DNA of 64,000 bases from Xiphydria camelus (lineage: Eukaryota > Arthropoda > Insecta > Hymenoptera > Xiphydriidae), in NCBI GenBank assembly GCA_963678675.1, contig OY783196.1:27258827-27322826 (forward strand), written 5' to 3'. Every line of letters begins with the position of its first letter. Positions within the stretch are counted from its first letter, which is position 1. The translations under genes and the position numbers were made by a program. Of the stretch, positions 10,854-23,344 are shown piece by piece. The notes under the pieces were generated by a model, which made no database searches, was not told where the DNA came from, and was given only the letters and a program-made list of their open reading frames with translations.

Positions 10854-12147
10854 ATGCCAAAAATCAGGAAAATAAAACGCAAGAAGCGATTTCGAGTGAA
10901 TGTGAACCGAAAAAGGATGAGAAATAAATTGAGAAAAGTACCAGCGATAGGATGGTAAGAAATTCTAACCTGTAATAACTTCTATATTATTGTAACTCTG
11001 AAAATAAACAATTTATACGCCACGTGCTTGAAATATTCTCACGCTTCTCGCTATAAAAAATATTTCAATCGACGTAATGGTCTTATAATTTTTATATATT
11101 TCAGTGCTGAGATAAAAGAGGCTTGGGAGGTCACAAAGTCTACTCGAAACAACTTGCATGAAATGGGTTTAGCACTGGATCCAAATGAAGTATTAAAAAT
11201 TCCCAATGTAAAGCGTGAATTCATAGAAAATGCTAAGCGTAACGTACGAGATATTGACGACAAATCTGAGGACGACCAGGAGATGCCAAAAAAACTTCCT
11301 TCCAAGATTCATGTCGCTCAAAAACTGGAAGCAGAAGCAAGAGCACCTAGAGAAAGATTATTTCAACTCCCCAAGGGTCAAGTACAGTTCATTACCTACA
11401 TGATGGATAAATATGGAGATGATTACAAGGTGAAGAGCTGTTCAGTGTCTTATTAAATTTCATTTTCTAAATTCTCTAGACCAATATTACATCTTTTAAT
11501 TATTAATTTTGATCACACAGGCAATGGCAAGGGATAGAAGAAATTATTATCAACTGACATGGTGTCAGCTTCGTGCAAAAGTGAATACATTCAAAGGCAT
11601 TCCAGAACAATATGCAGAATATCTCCTTAAAAAAGGTGAAATAGTACTAGATGATCCTACACCTTTGGAAGTGACTAAAAAACAAATCGCGGAAGAGAAT
11701 TTCAAGAAATACTGCAAACCAAAACAACGTGTAAAAAAGACTAAGCCATTATGGGAGGAAGAATCTATAAATGGAGATGAAACAAACATTAAGGACATGG
11801 AACAAAATGAAAGCGAGTCTAGCTTGATTAATGACAAAAAGAGGAATTTAATAAATACTAACAATGACTCACAAAAAAAATTGAAGTTATTCTCAGATGA
11901 TGAGAATGACGAAGAAGGAGATAAGCGAAAAGCGACAACGAAATCTAAATTGAAGAGATCGAATAAAAATCAAAAAATAATTGAAAAATCACAATCTAGC
12001 GAGAGTGAGAGCGAAGAGGAGCTCGAAGCGGATGACGGTGAAGCGGAATTCGTAGATTTAAGCGACATGAGCAATGAGGAGCTATCAGATGATGATATTT
12101 TAGATGACGGCGAATTTGTCACAGATAGCGATGACGCGAGTGACTGA
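10854..12147 (+). CDS. NOP16: Nucleolar protein 16 homologue, three exons
   Basis: NOP16 is a nucleolar factor for 60S ribosomal subunit assembly. Exons are 10854-10954, 11105-11429 and 11521-12147; phases agree (2, then 0), giving about 350 aa. The start MPKIRKIKRKKRFRVNVNRK is the family's basic N-terminus. Exon 2 opens with an AWEVTKSTRNNLHEMGLALD block like the AWDHTKSVRQNLAEMGLA of vertebrate NOP16, and the exon 2/3 junction makes DYKAMARDRRNYYQLT, matching the conserved DYKAMARDEKNYYQ. The family is usually near 180 aa. Here the core ends near residue 190 and is followed by about 150 residues of Lys-rich then Ser/Asp/Glu-rich sequence ending in an acidic tail. AATAAA follows at 12217. 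The gene is convergent with the GTPase gene on the other strand. Confidence 0.92.
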
Positions 12148-12216
12148 TCTCTTATCGCGAATAAGAGATTTTTATTCATAGGAAATATCCTGTATTATGA
12201 AAGACAATGTATCAGC

Positions 12217-12222
12217 AATAAA
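12217..12222 (+). terminator. AATAAA polyadenylation signal of NOP16
   Basis: AATAAA lies 70 nt after the NOP16 stop codon. Confidence 0.7.
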
Positions 12223-12989
12223 AGAAAGGTCAAAAAACTTAACACTGAAATTAAAATTGAAGCTGGAAATTCATTTTTATCTATTCTTATTGTATTGTTG
12301 TACATAAATACTTATAGGTATGCTAATAAAAATTAAAAAATTCTGTACCATGGTTATGTTTGTGTATAATTTTTTAATAACATGAGGGGAAAGCTTATGT
12401 CGAGTAACAAACAGGAAATATTTGTCAAGAGTTTATTATGCAATATTTACTGTATCGAAGTAGTAATGCTACACTGATATGGCACCATCCCCACCATCAA
12501 AATGTTATAACATAATAGAACAATATTGTGTATTTAATTGTAAGAACACTGCAATTCTTAACAACTAACTTTCAGAGTGTGTAGTACCTAAGTGGGGACA
12601 CATTAGAAAATTATTTTTACAGCCTATCAATTACCACTGGTGATACATAAAATTCAGAAAAATTAGATAATACCCATCGTTAGAAAATGGAAATAAGAGG
12701 ATGGGGGAGTTTAGAAAACACTCGTGATGCGTGACGCATGGACATTTCCTTTCGTTCCTCATGCTCAACAATGATAATAAACGAATTTCTTTTTCTAAAG
12801 GGACATACAAAAAAATTAAAAAATTTACAATTTTCTGTAAATTGTATAATTTACCTCCCAACCCCAACTTTGATATCACCGACGCGACGCCACAATAACG
12901 AGGTAGCTCATCCGACTTGCCTTAAAGATTATTAGTGAAAAGAATTTGTTCTTCACCATTGAAATTATTATTATTAAATTAGAGATAAT
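12223..12989. other. Intergenic DNA between two convergent genes
   Basis: AT-rich. It presumably contains the 3' UTR of the minus-strand GTPase gene that ends at 12990. No further exon is seen. Confidence 0.5.
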
Positions 12990-14409
12990 TTAAGAAGAAG
13001 TAGCCATGGCGAATATCTTTTTCCGCACAATGTCTATAGAAGGGTGATGCCAGTTGTAGCCGACCTCTCCTTCTGGAAGATCGGGCACTGGACGTGCTTG
13101 GCCACCGATAACTTCAATTTTATGTTTATGGGAAGGGATACTGCGTAAATCTAAAGCTTCTTTCACTTGATCTGGTCTCAAAGCATTAGGAGAATCCTGT
13201 AATCGAAGTAAATAAAAATGGTAAGTTCCTTTTTGTAAAGTTACAAGACCCAATATTTTTTACACTGTTACAAGCAATGGCAACACCCCACCTGTTTATT
13301 CGCGATCACTAAAATTGGTACAGTGTCCATTCTCGAGTCACCCAATAATTGTTTCAAGGCTGAGACTGCGAGAGACAACTTATTTGTGTCAGATGCATCG
13401 ACCATAAATACCAAAAGGTCGGTATCTTGCAAAAAGTTAATCCAATACTTTCTAGTATCATCCCTTCCATCGACTGCACGTAAATAATTAACATGCTTAT
13501 ATTTTTCATTATCTTTATATGGCATTCGACTGACATTGATTTATGCATTATATTTGAAGGAAAGTATAGACTTGACTATCGATTGTACAATTTCTAATAA
13601 CATACTTTCCCAAATATTAAATATGTAATTCCCATGTTGCAACCTATAGACGCAAAAACCATGTGTTGAAAGGGGAGGAACGGTATATAAGGTTTGATTG
13701 TCGCCAGCGGCAGTCGCTTGATTCATTACGGAAGTCTTTCCCGCTCCGGCCAAACCCAGGAGAAGCACTTTCCGTTCATTGCTGTCGTCGATCTAAAATG
13801 AAATACCGATTCTCGAACAATAAACGTCGCTAGAAGCCTACTTGTCGTAACGCTTAAAAAATTATGACTTCGTAAAGGAGGAAATACGTGAAAATCCGTA
13901 CTCACGGGTACTGTGATATCGCAATATTATGTCAATATGACTAAGCCACTACGCATACGATATTTCCAGCTGAATTAAGCTGTCATTTGACGTTGAAAAA
14001 GCAAAATTCCGGATAACCTCTCTAAATTTGACAAACAACGAGTCGAAGATGTGCGTACCAAAGGCCAAAATAAAGATTAAAACAATGCAAACATGAGGAA
14101 AAAGAGCCTCGATTTTGCAAAAACGTAAAACGAAAAATAAATCCGAAACAAGCTCGATAAATCGTGGTGAATCTCCGTCTCCGCAGGATCGGCCCGAAGA
14201 ACGAGTGCCAGGAAAATTTCGTAATTCAAAAGGATCGTCGAACGAATTAAAAACTGAAGGATGCTGACCTTGGAAACCTCTTCAAAGCCTTCGTCAATCG
14301 ACTTAAGCTCTCTCTTTTTCCAGTATCGGTACGCGACATAAGCACCGACGCAGGCACAGCCGACCCAGAAAACTGTTTTCTTCCCGCAACGCGTCACGTT
14401 CCCGACCAT
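12990..14409 (-). CDS. ARL9/ARL10-like small GTPase, membrane-anchored, four exons
   Basis: Exons on the minus strand are 14409-14269, 13792-13606, 13473-13292 and 13196-12990. All phases agree, giving 238 aa. A hydrophobic segment (about residues 12-30, VFWVGCACVGAYVAY) near the N-terminus suggests a membrane anchor, as in ARL10. The G domain follows: P-loop GLAGAGKT (60-67), the switch-2 region as WEIDGRDDTRKYW (from 108), VFMVDASD, and NKQD completed across the last junction (168-171). The usual ARF G-G-Q is D-G-R here, so the catalytic Gln is missing, as in ARL10. The third exon's acceptor was set at 13474 because only this keeps frame. An upstream AG at 13529-13530 gives an open but out-of-frame reading. 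ARL9/10 is the best family guess; the exact orthologue is uncertain. Confidence 0.85.
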
Positions 14410-14842
14410 TTCTTTCGAACTTTTCTTTCGCCCCGATAATGCTTCACACGTGAAAACCTCAGTTTTCCCTTATTTATTTAACTCCGCGTGACAACACGCG
14501 CAGCCGCCTCGGGTCTTCTTGACATGTGCGATTGGGAAGTGTATGTGCAACGTGCAAAAGTGTGTGAGTTGTGTCAGTCACTAGCGCCGTACTACGCTGG
14601 ACCAGAACCGTGCACACACATTCGATACATGCACGTAATCGGGCGTATAGTACGCTTGAGGTTGTGGGGTCGCGGTTGAATGTATTATTTCCGTATGTCA
14701 AGCGTTCGCTATAAGCTTACACCGAGATCCTGACTATAGGCAAAACTCGGTGTAATTAGCTAATCTGAATTCTACTCTACTTCCAGAAATAAGCGAAGTA
14801 TGAGTAAAGTCAGAATTAAACATTGTAGAGGGATAAGCTTTA

Positions 14843-14860
14843 CCCCCCCCCCCCCCCCCC
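14843..14860. repeat. Poly-C run
   Basis: Eighteen consecutive C residues. The length is prone to sequencing and assembly error. Confidence 0.9.
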
Positions 14861-16204
14861 AATTTCTCTCAAAAAAAGACCTCTTTAGTATCCTCTGATA
14901 TAATATCCATCAGAGGCCAAGTAAAGAAAATTCGACAAACAGGTGAGTAGTATTTCAGGAGTGTGACGGTTACAATAATATTGTCACCATCGCGAAGTAA
15001 AATACAATTACGTTCGTATATGTACTTACTAACGACGCTCGTGTAACCTTATCGAAAACGGCGAAGGATGATCTCGAGCAGTAGGTATTGTCCAGCCGAT
15101 TGAAGCTTCCGACGAATATTCGTATAAGTAGTTCAAAACTTTGCACTGCTAATTTACGCGAAGAATATAACGTTCGATTTAATCACCGACGTTCGTCTAA
15201 GGAAACACCACTTGAAAAATGCATCGCACGAGAACGAGATTCACTTGCCTTCCGTGGCCGCGTGACTATAGCTACAATTCGAATCTCGTGGAGGAACACG
15301 GCCGCCATGTTTTTGAGTGAAAAATGAAAAAATTGTTTACGCTTTGCGCGCTGGCTATATCGGGGTTACCGCACTTTCGTTCCATCCGCAACGACGAGCG
15401 AAAAATGATCGATGTACGATGCGTACGCGCAATTCGCCTCTATCAATGAAAATCCAGTAATCGGTAATCGCGATCCGCGGCACATCACACACGATTCGAA
15501 TTGTTCGTCGGACTCTTCGCAGCTTCGTCCGTGGGGGGAGCCACGACTCGCGGAAAGGGATATACTACGTAAGACAAAAGAGGCGGCAATAATTTTCGCA
15601 GTCAAAACTGAAATTCTCAGTACTACGCGATATAACCACAATTCAAAACGAACGGTGTGTGCGAATAAATCTATCCAATGTCGTTTCTAAACGTTCGTTT
15701 AAATCGCTCGTCGTTTAACGAACGAGACAATTAGGCGCTCTTAAGTCTACTGCACCCTCATTAAAAAGATTCATTATCTCGATACAATATAGTCAGTCGA
15801 AGGATTAAAAGCTCGAATTTAACGTTGGACTCAACCCTTTCGTTCCAAGGATTACGCGTTGGTGACTATCTACAGTTCAAAGCAATTAGTGACGGGGACG
15901 CAAACGAATGTAGGAGTAACCTAGCAACAGTGATAATAGGTGCAGGTGTCCCTAAAGATACGGTTTCTCAATTTCTCGGAAAAAATATATCTCCGCGACG
16001 ATTTTTCTACTGGATAAACTGACTAACGAGTGTTGCTCTTGAAAACTAAAATTACGTGAGTACATTTTTTTTCTTTGATTAACATTGAAATTCCTTCTTA
16101 CAGTGCTGTATTAACCTCTCGAGCGATCTTAAATAAAAACGACAATTGCCTTTTGGAATATCGTCGTACCGACTCACATTGCGAAATCTTCTCGATAAGG
16201 TGCA

Positions 16205-16261
16205 AGAGATATTTACGTCTATAGACTATAGACTATAGACTAGAAATTCGTAAATATCTCT
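16205..16261. repeat. Small palindrome around a TATAGAC tandem repeat
   Basis: AGAGATATTTACG (16205-16217) pairs with CGTAAATATCTCT (16249-16261). Between them, TATAGAC is repeated three times. Confidence 0.7.
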
Positions 16262-19200
16262 ACGAGCTGCGAGGGGTCTCTTGTCGCGTGTCGTCGGTCA
16301 CTGATCCGTCTAATCTGCCCCAAATGAAATAGTTGCGATTCTTTTCCACCCCCTAGCTAGAGCTACGGTATTTAAGTAGCGGTACACACTTGACTGGGGG
16401 TTGGCGAGTGGATGACGATAGGGGTGGGGTTAGATGATATTCCGAAATACAGGGGTAACAGTCCGCCAACGATATATAATCGCTCTAACTGGCTACTAAC
16501 ATATTTGCGCTGCTTAGGTGCCTTTCGCATAGGTGTGGATACTCGCTCGTGAAATTGAACTCTTTTTGCGCAGTAAGAATAACGAAAGAATGTCTTTCGA
16601 ATGAAAATATTCAATAATTAGGGTAAATCTCATTCGTTTGCAGATAATAGAAATTAAGTCTATAATAATTCTATCTAATGTATTATTTAAATTTAGAGTT
16701 AAGTAAATCCAATTATCTTCGATTTCTCGTCGACCAACTTTCACCGTTCTTTTGCATGGTATTCCCCATTTTTACCACATATAAAATACAACGATATTTG
16801 ATGTATTTTTCGCGAGAAAGGAAAAAAAATGTTTAGCGCGATGAAGCTAAAAATCCGATAGAAATTTGATCGTACACTACGCTACTGGTGCCTGACAATA
16901 TCGTCCCATCCTCCCGTCGCATTACGATCCCCCTGTTCTCCTATCCCCTACATCGGGGTTCGAGGCTGACTTTTATTACCCCGTTTGATGTTATGAATGC
17001 GTTCAACGCATCTCTCAGGACCCCTTATGTATGCTACGAGTGGTTACGCTTTTTACGTTGTATGTCACTGCTACGATTAGCGACAGCTACGAACGTACGT
17101 ACGACGAGTGAGAGAGCTAACTCGAAAAAAGACGAAAATCACAGGAAAGCTCATTGCTTCGATCCTTTTTATAACTCTATATAAGTCAATTGCCAATTTC
17201 ATAATTATTTTCACTTTACTACAGTGAATTATAAGACGCCTCTCCCAATAAAACAAATCTCAAGAATTACACGCCGTCGAAAATTCGCTTATACCTATCG
17301 CTGCTCATCTCGAACAAAATCATGCCATTGTGTAATTCGTTGTACTACGCGCGCGAACGTCAACTAAAATTACATGCAACGTATATTCAACGCTACCAGC
17401 GTTGCAGGTGGTCGGTCTCGCAGGTGCGGTTTCACGCGTGTTAATAGCAACAAAAGGAGTCGCAAAGGGGAGTATGTGAAGTCAGCACCCCATAATCAAA
17501 AATTGAAAAAACCGATTAGAGTTCTGAGTTCCCTGAAAGAGCTCTACAGTTTCTGTGTGATATCATTTAAAAATCGCTCTGATGTAATAGTACGAAAAAA
17601 TCGGGTTTGAGGAAATGGGGTGCGAATTTCATCGTTTCGCGAAAAATTTTCGAAATGGGACGCTAACTTCACGTACTCGTCGCAGAGTTACTCGCCCCGC
17701 GAGCATCGGACCATCCGTCATATCGGGGTGTTCAAAATTAAGCTACGCAGGGGTGAAGATCGATCGAGCTTTCCAATCCCGCGATATGCTAATAATCTAC
17801 CCGCGATCTCCATTTGTGTCATATACAATTTCTTATACCAGACTAAAGCTCTTTGCAAAGACAGAAAAAATCGTTGAGCCAGAAACACTCGTCTTCGAGC
17901 CAGAAAATGAGATCTCACGGCACGTAGGCGAGCTGCAAAATGGTAGGACCGGTAAAAAAGCTACGATATAATAAATCGCGACGCACGGGGCACGAGAACC
18001 CGGCGCCTCCCCGGCGTGGAGAACGCCTTCTTTAAGTGGCGTAAAATCATTCACTACAAAGCGCTCGAGGCGAGAGTCTTAATATCACGCGCGAAAAGCG
18101 TATCCCTTCCTCGCAACCCCTGGGCCCGGAGCTTAACGAAGCTCGCTTTGTAGAACCTCCCCTCGTCTCGCGCCACCTTCGCAGCCCCGCGCTTTAATTA
18201 CCGAAGAAGTTAATCCAGTCTCGTTTCGGCCGAACTATTTAAAATTAATATCATTCGGCAGACACGGGCGCGTTCGTAATTTTAACAAACTCAACGCGCG
18301 CTTTGCCTCCCGTTAAAGCCATCAGATGATACCCCGCGCGATTCGCGAATTCGACGCAAAAAAAAGCACGCATTCCTCTCCGTCGAATTCCGTACCGCCG
18401 ACAAAAATCATCCCCCTCCCTCCCTCACCCCGCGCCGCCGGACAACGTAAATACGTAAGGTACAAACGCGCGTAGGTATCCGTCTATCGCGAGCAGCGCG
18501 GTATCTCCGTTTGATACGAACCCCCAAGTAGCGATGTTGGCATATTTCGGACGATGGAATGTAGGACCAGTCCCTTTGATCATACCCGCAAAGCTGCAGT
18601 ACATATCGCGGCTCTCTCCGCGCGGTACCTACCGCGTCCGGCTCGAGGAATCCCCTGCGGCAGTTCCTGATGCGAGAAATAAGAGAAATTCTCGGTCCAA
18701 ATGCGATTTCTTCGAGGCGCAACTCGAAAATAGCCTCCGGTATTTTCGAGAAACGCTCAAGAAATTCTCAAAATTCGGTAATCAGCCGCACCGAGCGCTT
18801 CCGCGAGCGATCACGTCGCGAAACGACGTCCCTTTGTTTCTTCGCGAAGTAAAGGCAATGAAAAAAAATGCACGAAGCTCTCTCGTCCACTTCTGCAAAC
18901 GTTCGTTTTAATTTCGACCGCCCCTCCCATCCGCGTGCTCTCTCCACGAACGAACGAATAACCGTGGAATCGCGCGATTGCCCCGTGCGAATCAACGCCG
19001 GCCGCGAAGACGCGCCCCGGCGGTTTTAATATTCGCGACCGGTACAAACAAAGTGGTACACGCCACCAATCCGGCAAAGTGGGTAGGTAATACCCGACGA
19101 TGCGCGCGGCGCGGTCGGACGTTGCAAATTTATTTCCGCCGTTGCAATTAGCGTTACCGTTATTGTACTGTACAGGCGGAAGCGCCTGAAGTGGCGTCCT

Positions 19201-19436
19201 CCTCCGAGGACGGGGATGCGTGAGTAGGGTCTTTCCCTCACTCGACTGGTTTCATTTCAATCCACAGCTATACTCGAATGAAGATTCCTTCAGATTTGCC
19301 CGTCGAATTTATCAGCATTCCATTGAATCGACTTTTCAATTTTTCTATAATATAACGTACGAAATACACGCACGTTTGTCGCGAGTCATCAGCACATCGA
19401 GCAGTCTAATAATTGAATTTATTTAAACACTGTACG

Positions 19437-19790
19437 CAATTCTGTGGTGTGGACCTATACTTATATACCACTTTTGGTGTTAGATGACAATGGCATAAGA
19501 CTGCACTGAGAAAAAAAAAGATTAAAAATTATTCTGTTTGAAGGATAATCTGAGTACGAAAGGTAAAGTGGATTGAAAATTATTCTAAGGAAGTTTAAGT
19601 TTTATACCCTGGAAGGATAATTTTTGATCTGTTTTACCTTTCGTACTCAGATTATCCTTCTAACAGAATAAATTTTAATCTTTTTTTTTCTCAGTGCGAG
19701 TGATATCAGATGTGGTATAATTATATAGGTTTCACACACACACACACACACTGGTGAAATGGCGTTAAAAATGAACACCACTTTTTTACC
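19437..19790. repeat. Outer foldback element interrupted by a second element
   Basis: Flanking the inner palindrome, ACCTATACTTATATACCAC (about 19451) has an inverted counterpart, GTGGTATAATTATATAGGT (about 19713-19731). Further right, GGTGAAATGGCGTTAAAAATGA (shown here as 19755 onward) resembles the reverse of the small element at 42170-42252. This looks like an older element split by the insertion at 19504-19696. A (CA) run lies at about 19735-19751. Confidence 0.45.
19504..19696. repeat. 193-bp near-perfect foldback MITE
   Basis: The ends are CACTGAGAAAAAAAAAG and CTTTTTTTTTCTCAGTG. Arms of about 65 nt match with only a few differences (landmarks AAGGATAATCTGAGTACG and CGTACTCAGATTATCCTT), and similarity extends into the centre (GATCTGTTTTACC against GGTAAAGTGGATTG). 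It is non-coding and of recent appearance. Confidence 0.85.
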
Positions 19791-20372
19791 GGGAACATTC
19801 TTTACACGTGAATGGATATTTCAAATTATCATCCCCGTAAATCTCAAGCAGCCAATTGAAATAAACCGTAGGACATCGCCATCGATTTCCCGCGCGCTCT
19901 TCTCCCCAAATCCAATTTCGTCCGTTTGCATTATACCGCCACTCGTATCCGCGCGGATTTTTCGCAAAAGCGAAAAGTGCGTCGAAACAAAGCCGCCAGC
20001 TCCGCACAGCCACTAACACGTAATGTAGCTTGCAGAGCGCGTACGTAGGTACCTACGTACCTACTACACGCGCTCGGGCGGTATTGCGTACGGGAAAACA
20101 AAAGAAGCGGCCGATTAAACCACACGCTTTTCCGTAGTGGAATGCGCGCGCGCGGGCGCGCGCGGTGAAAATCGTTCGGGGTTGAAAAATCCGATGCGTG
20201 CGGAAAAATCCAGCGAGTACTCGAGCGACGGGATTTTTACGGCGAGACGTCGACGGTGAGCGGAACGACGGGGAGAGATTCGGGGGTGGAGGGGGGAGCG
20301 GGCGAGAGAGCGCGAGAGTCGAGGGGGTTGATGGCGATGCCGAGGGGTGCCGGTGAGAGGGACCAAAGAGCA

Positions 20373-20375
<3 letters not shown>

Positions 20376-20424
<49 letters not shown>
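20376..20424. repeat. (GA)n microsatellite
   Basis: About 24 GA units with one AAAG interruption. It creates the spurious Ser-Leu-rich frames on the minus strand. Confidence 0.95.
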
Positions 20425-22685
20425 GCACGATGAGAGTTTACTGGGAGGGGAAGGGTGAGACCCCACAAAGGCAGTGGGGCTCTTTTGATTCGCGAGCTAA
20501 TTGGAATGCCACGGATGCCAACGACGATGGGGTAGGGGGGTTCGCAGTCCCGGGATAACCTCCGAGAGAGGCGGAGCCTACGTCTCGTAGGGGTGTAGCT
20601 TGCGATATGAAAGCTCATAGTCGTGACTTTTACGGTTCGACGCTCCGATCCCTGCGATTTCTCGTAATAGCCGATTTCGTCGGTTCTCACCGCGTTTCCT
20701 GCTTCGCGCGATGCGCCGCGAGTGCATCTGGGCGCGAACTCCGCGACGGCGAAGCGGTATCCGGAGATCCGGAAGAGCTGCGGGCGCGATGAGGAATTTT
20801 ACATTCCTCCTGTTCAGGAGGAATCGTTTGAAAAGTCGATCGGACGATTTTGTCTCGCCGTCACGCGTCCCGTCGAAGCCGCTTCTGCCCCCCTGTGGAA
20901 CGCTCGCGAGAGAAATTTTCCTCTGCGATGAAATTAAACGTGCGATCCCGGGGGTCGTATCTTCGTCACCGTCCACCGCGACAGCGTGGCACGTCCCTTT
21001 TTCGCGCTTCTTTGACGCCGCTTGTCGACTAATTTATCATCACCCCCCGACAAAAGGGGCTTCGCGCCGGTGTGACGAGCGGCCGCCGGTGACCGGTGGT
21101 CGCGTCGCTCTTTTCTCGCGAGCCTCGGGCGCTTGCAAAAACGATTTACGTACAGAGAGGCGCGTCGCATCGTATAGATCGAAACGTAAGTACCTGATAT
21201 GCGTGTATGATGCATCGCGGTATAAACTGAGAACAAAATATAGTACCTACATTTGGCTAAATTAACTGTCACGGGTGGGGGAACGCAGATTTAGTTACTT
21301 GAACTATAATTTGGTAAAATTGACAATCGCTTGTTTGCATCAAACAGTTGTCAGTAATTATAACCAAATTATTTAATGGAATTAATTAAATCGGTGCTCT
21401 CTCTACCCGTGATTGGCAAATCGGTTTTTAAGCAATTTTTTTTTCACAGATTTGAAAGATGAGGGCAAAATTATGAATCCCGTGTGTTTTCATGTTCCAT
21501 TTTCGGCCTTATCAGAGCTGAAAAACGACATTTTGAAATGCAGCCACGTGTCGTCGTGCTGTAAGCCCATCTCTCCCGCACTCGCAACTTGGCATAAGTG
21601 CGTCTCTCTGGCGTTTCGATGACGTCACGATGTTGTAGAGAGAAACGTATTTATATAACTGTGCGAATAATTATTTTCTTTTTCGTGCGATATTGAATAT
21701 GCATGCAGATTACAAATTGAATGTAAGAATATGAATATTTTTTTTTTTTATTTAAACACCGAATTCAATCAAATCTACTAGTTCCTTTTCTCTATGTATT
21801 TATTTATCGAAGCACGAATTCTCGACACCCCTTCCACACCTTCGCACAGATCTGTACGATTTCCCAACCCCTCTCGAGTTTCTACGTTTTCCTGCCTCCC
21901 TCACACCCCACGAACCGACAACGCCTCACCGCACCCCGCAATAAACAATATCCGCCTCGTCGCGCGCCCGCTAATATAATAAAGATATCAAGTTTAATTG
22001 TACAAAGCGAGAGCCGTCGCGTCGGGTCGGGGTTGCGCGAGAGCGACAGAGTTTCCGCGCGATATTAATATTTAAACAAAAGCTCGCTGGTGCGGGGGAG
22101 AGCGTTTGCCTTTGTAGTCCGGCCGCCATGCTATATACCGGTTCGCGTAAAAAGAGCTACCTCCCCTCCGCCACCCTGCGGACCTCGCCTACTCGCGGCG
22201 ACCCACTCCGCGCGCGCCTCGTTATGCCGGAAAAATCAATCTTTTGCACCGCAACCCGCGAAAAAATCGTCACCCTCCCCGTGCCACCCGCGCGCCTTGC
22301 CGCTCGACGACGGGGAGGCTTTTTCGTGCAGTCGCAACGCGCCGCGGATGCTCTGCGAGAAAGTTAGAGGGATTCTTCGATGAGACTCTGACAATCCGAG
22401 GATAAAAATATCCGAACCGTATATTTTTTTTCTATCAAAATAGAGTAAAATCGGCTCGAAGCCTGAAAAAATCGCTGATATCACGAATATGACAACACTG
22501 GCGAACGTAATTCAATTTTCTCTCGCCGCGAGGACCGTCGCCCTTACTTTTCTACGTCCCTCTTTCCGACACACGCAGAAACTGTCGTTTTGTGGCGGTG
22601 AAAAATCAGAGACACGAGATCTTCGGTATACAGACTCGAGGATTTATTCTCCGCGGTAGATATACGCGCGTGCGCATGGTCGTGT

Positions 22686-22687
<2 letters not shown>

Positions 22688-22730
<43 letters not shown>

Positions 22731-22776
22731 CATGTGCGGAAATGTGCACATATATATATTATATATATATATATAT
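22688..22776. repeat. (GT)n and (TA)n microsatellites
   Basis: A pure GT run at 22688-22727 is followed, after 21 nt, by a TA-rich run at 22749-22776. Confidence 0.95.
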
Positions 22777-23344
22777 CTATATTAATATCACGTATTTACA
22801 AAGAATTTTCACTTTGCCAGTCCCAATGAGGTTTTCGCGCGGCGAAAGTCTCGTCCGCTTCGACGCGTCGCGCTTGTCGCTTAGTCCGATACACGAAAGA
22901 AAAGGGATAAAATGACACGGAGAGGAAGAAAATCGAAAGAAAATAAGAGCAGGACACGTTCCCTCTTCTCATCGTATGTGTACACCATAGAATGAATTCG
23001 TCCCTCTTCGAGGTGAGAACGTTACACGGTTACGACACGTCGTTATTAATTATACGTCTATACGATTTTTTGAAACACTTATAAAAATATATATTACACG
23101 AATGGGGGGAGAGGATCGAAGGGTGGAGATTGCAGGAGGGAGGGACTACGCTATATCTCGCAGCTCGTCGTCATGCTCGATTCACTTTTTTCCCTTCCAC
23201 ACATCAATCCTCCGATATTGCGTCTTTTTCTCGTTGGGGCGAAAAAAAAAAAAGTGAAGAAATGCCGCGCTCGCGGAGACGCGGAGTTACTGGAAAATGA
23301 GCGCGAGCTCGTTAATCCCAGCTTTACTCTTGCCAGGATCGAGT

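Larger units (their letters stand above)
14410..23344. other. 9-kb non-coding interval
   Basis: No exon with paired splice signals and coding composition was found on either strand. The many 60-190 codon frames between 14.5 and 22.9 kb overlap each other in several frames, especially in GC-rich parts (18.4-19.1, 20.1-21.2 and 22.1-22.4 kb), and look like chance frames. The interval holds the simple repeats and foldback elements listed separately. It may contain regulatory DNA of the flanking homeobox locus, but nothing in the sequence proves this. Confidence 0.5.

Noticed and set aside
13474..13530. Alternative upstream acceptor for exon 3 of the ARL-like gene
   Set aside because: Would put the exon out of frame with the preceding exon; the acceptor at 13474 restores WEIDGRDDTRKYW and all later phases.
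20115..20690. 191-codon Ser/Leu/Pro-rich frame on the minus strand
   Set aside because: Created by the (GA)n microsatellite; all three frames are open there.
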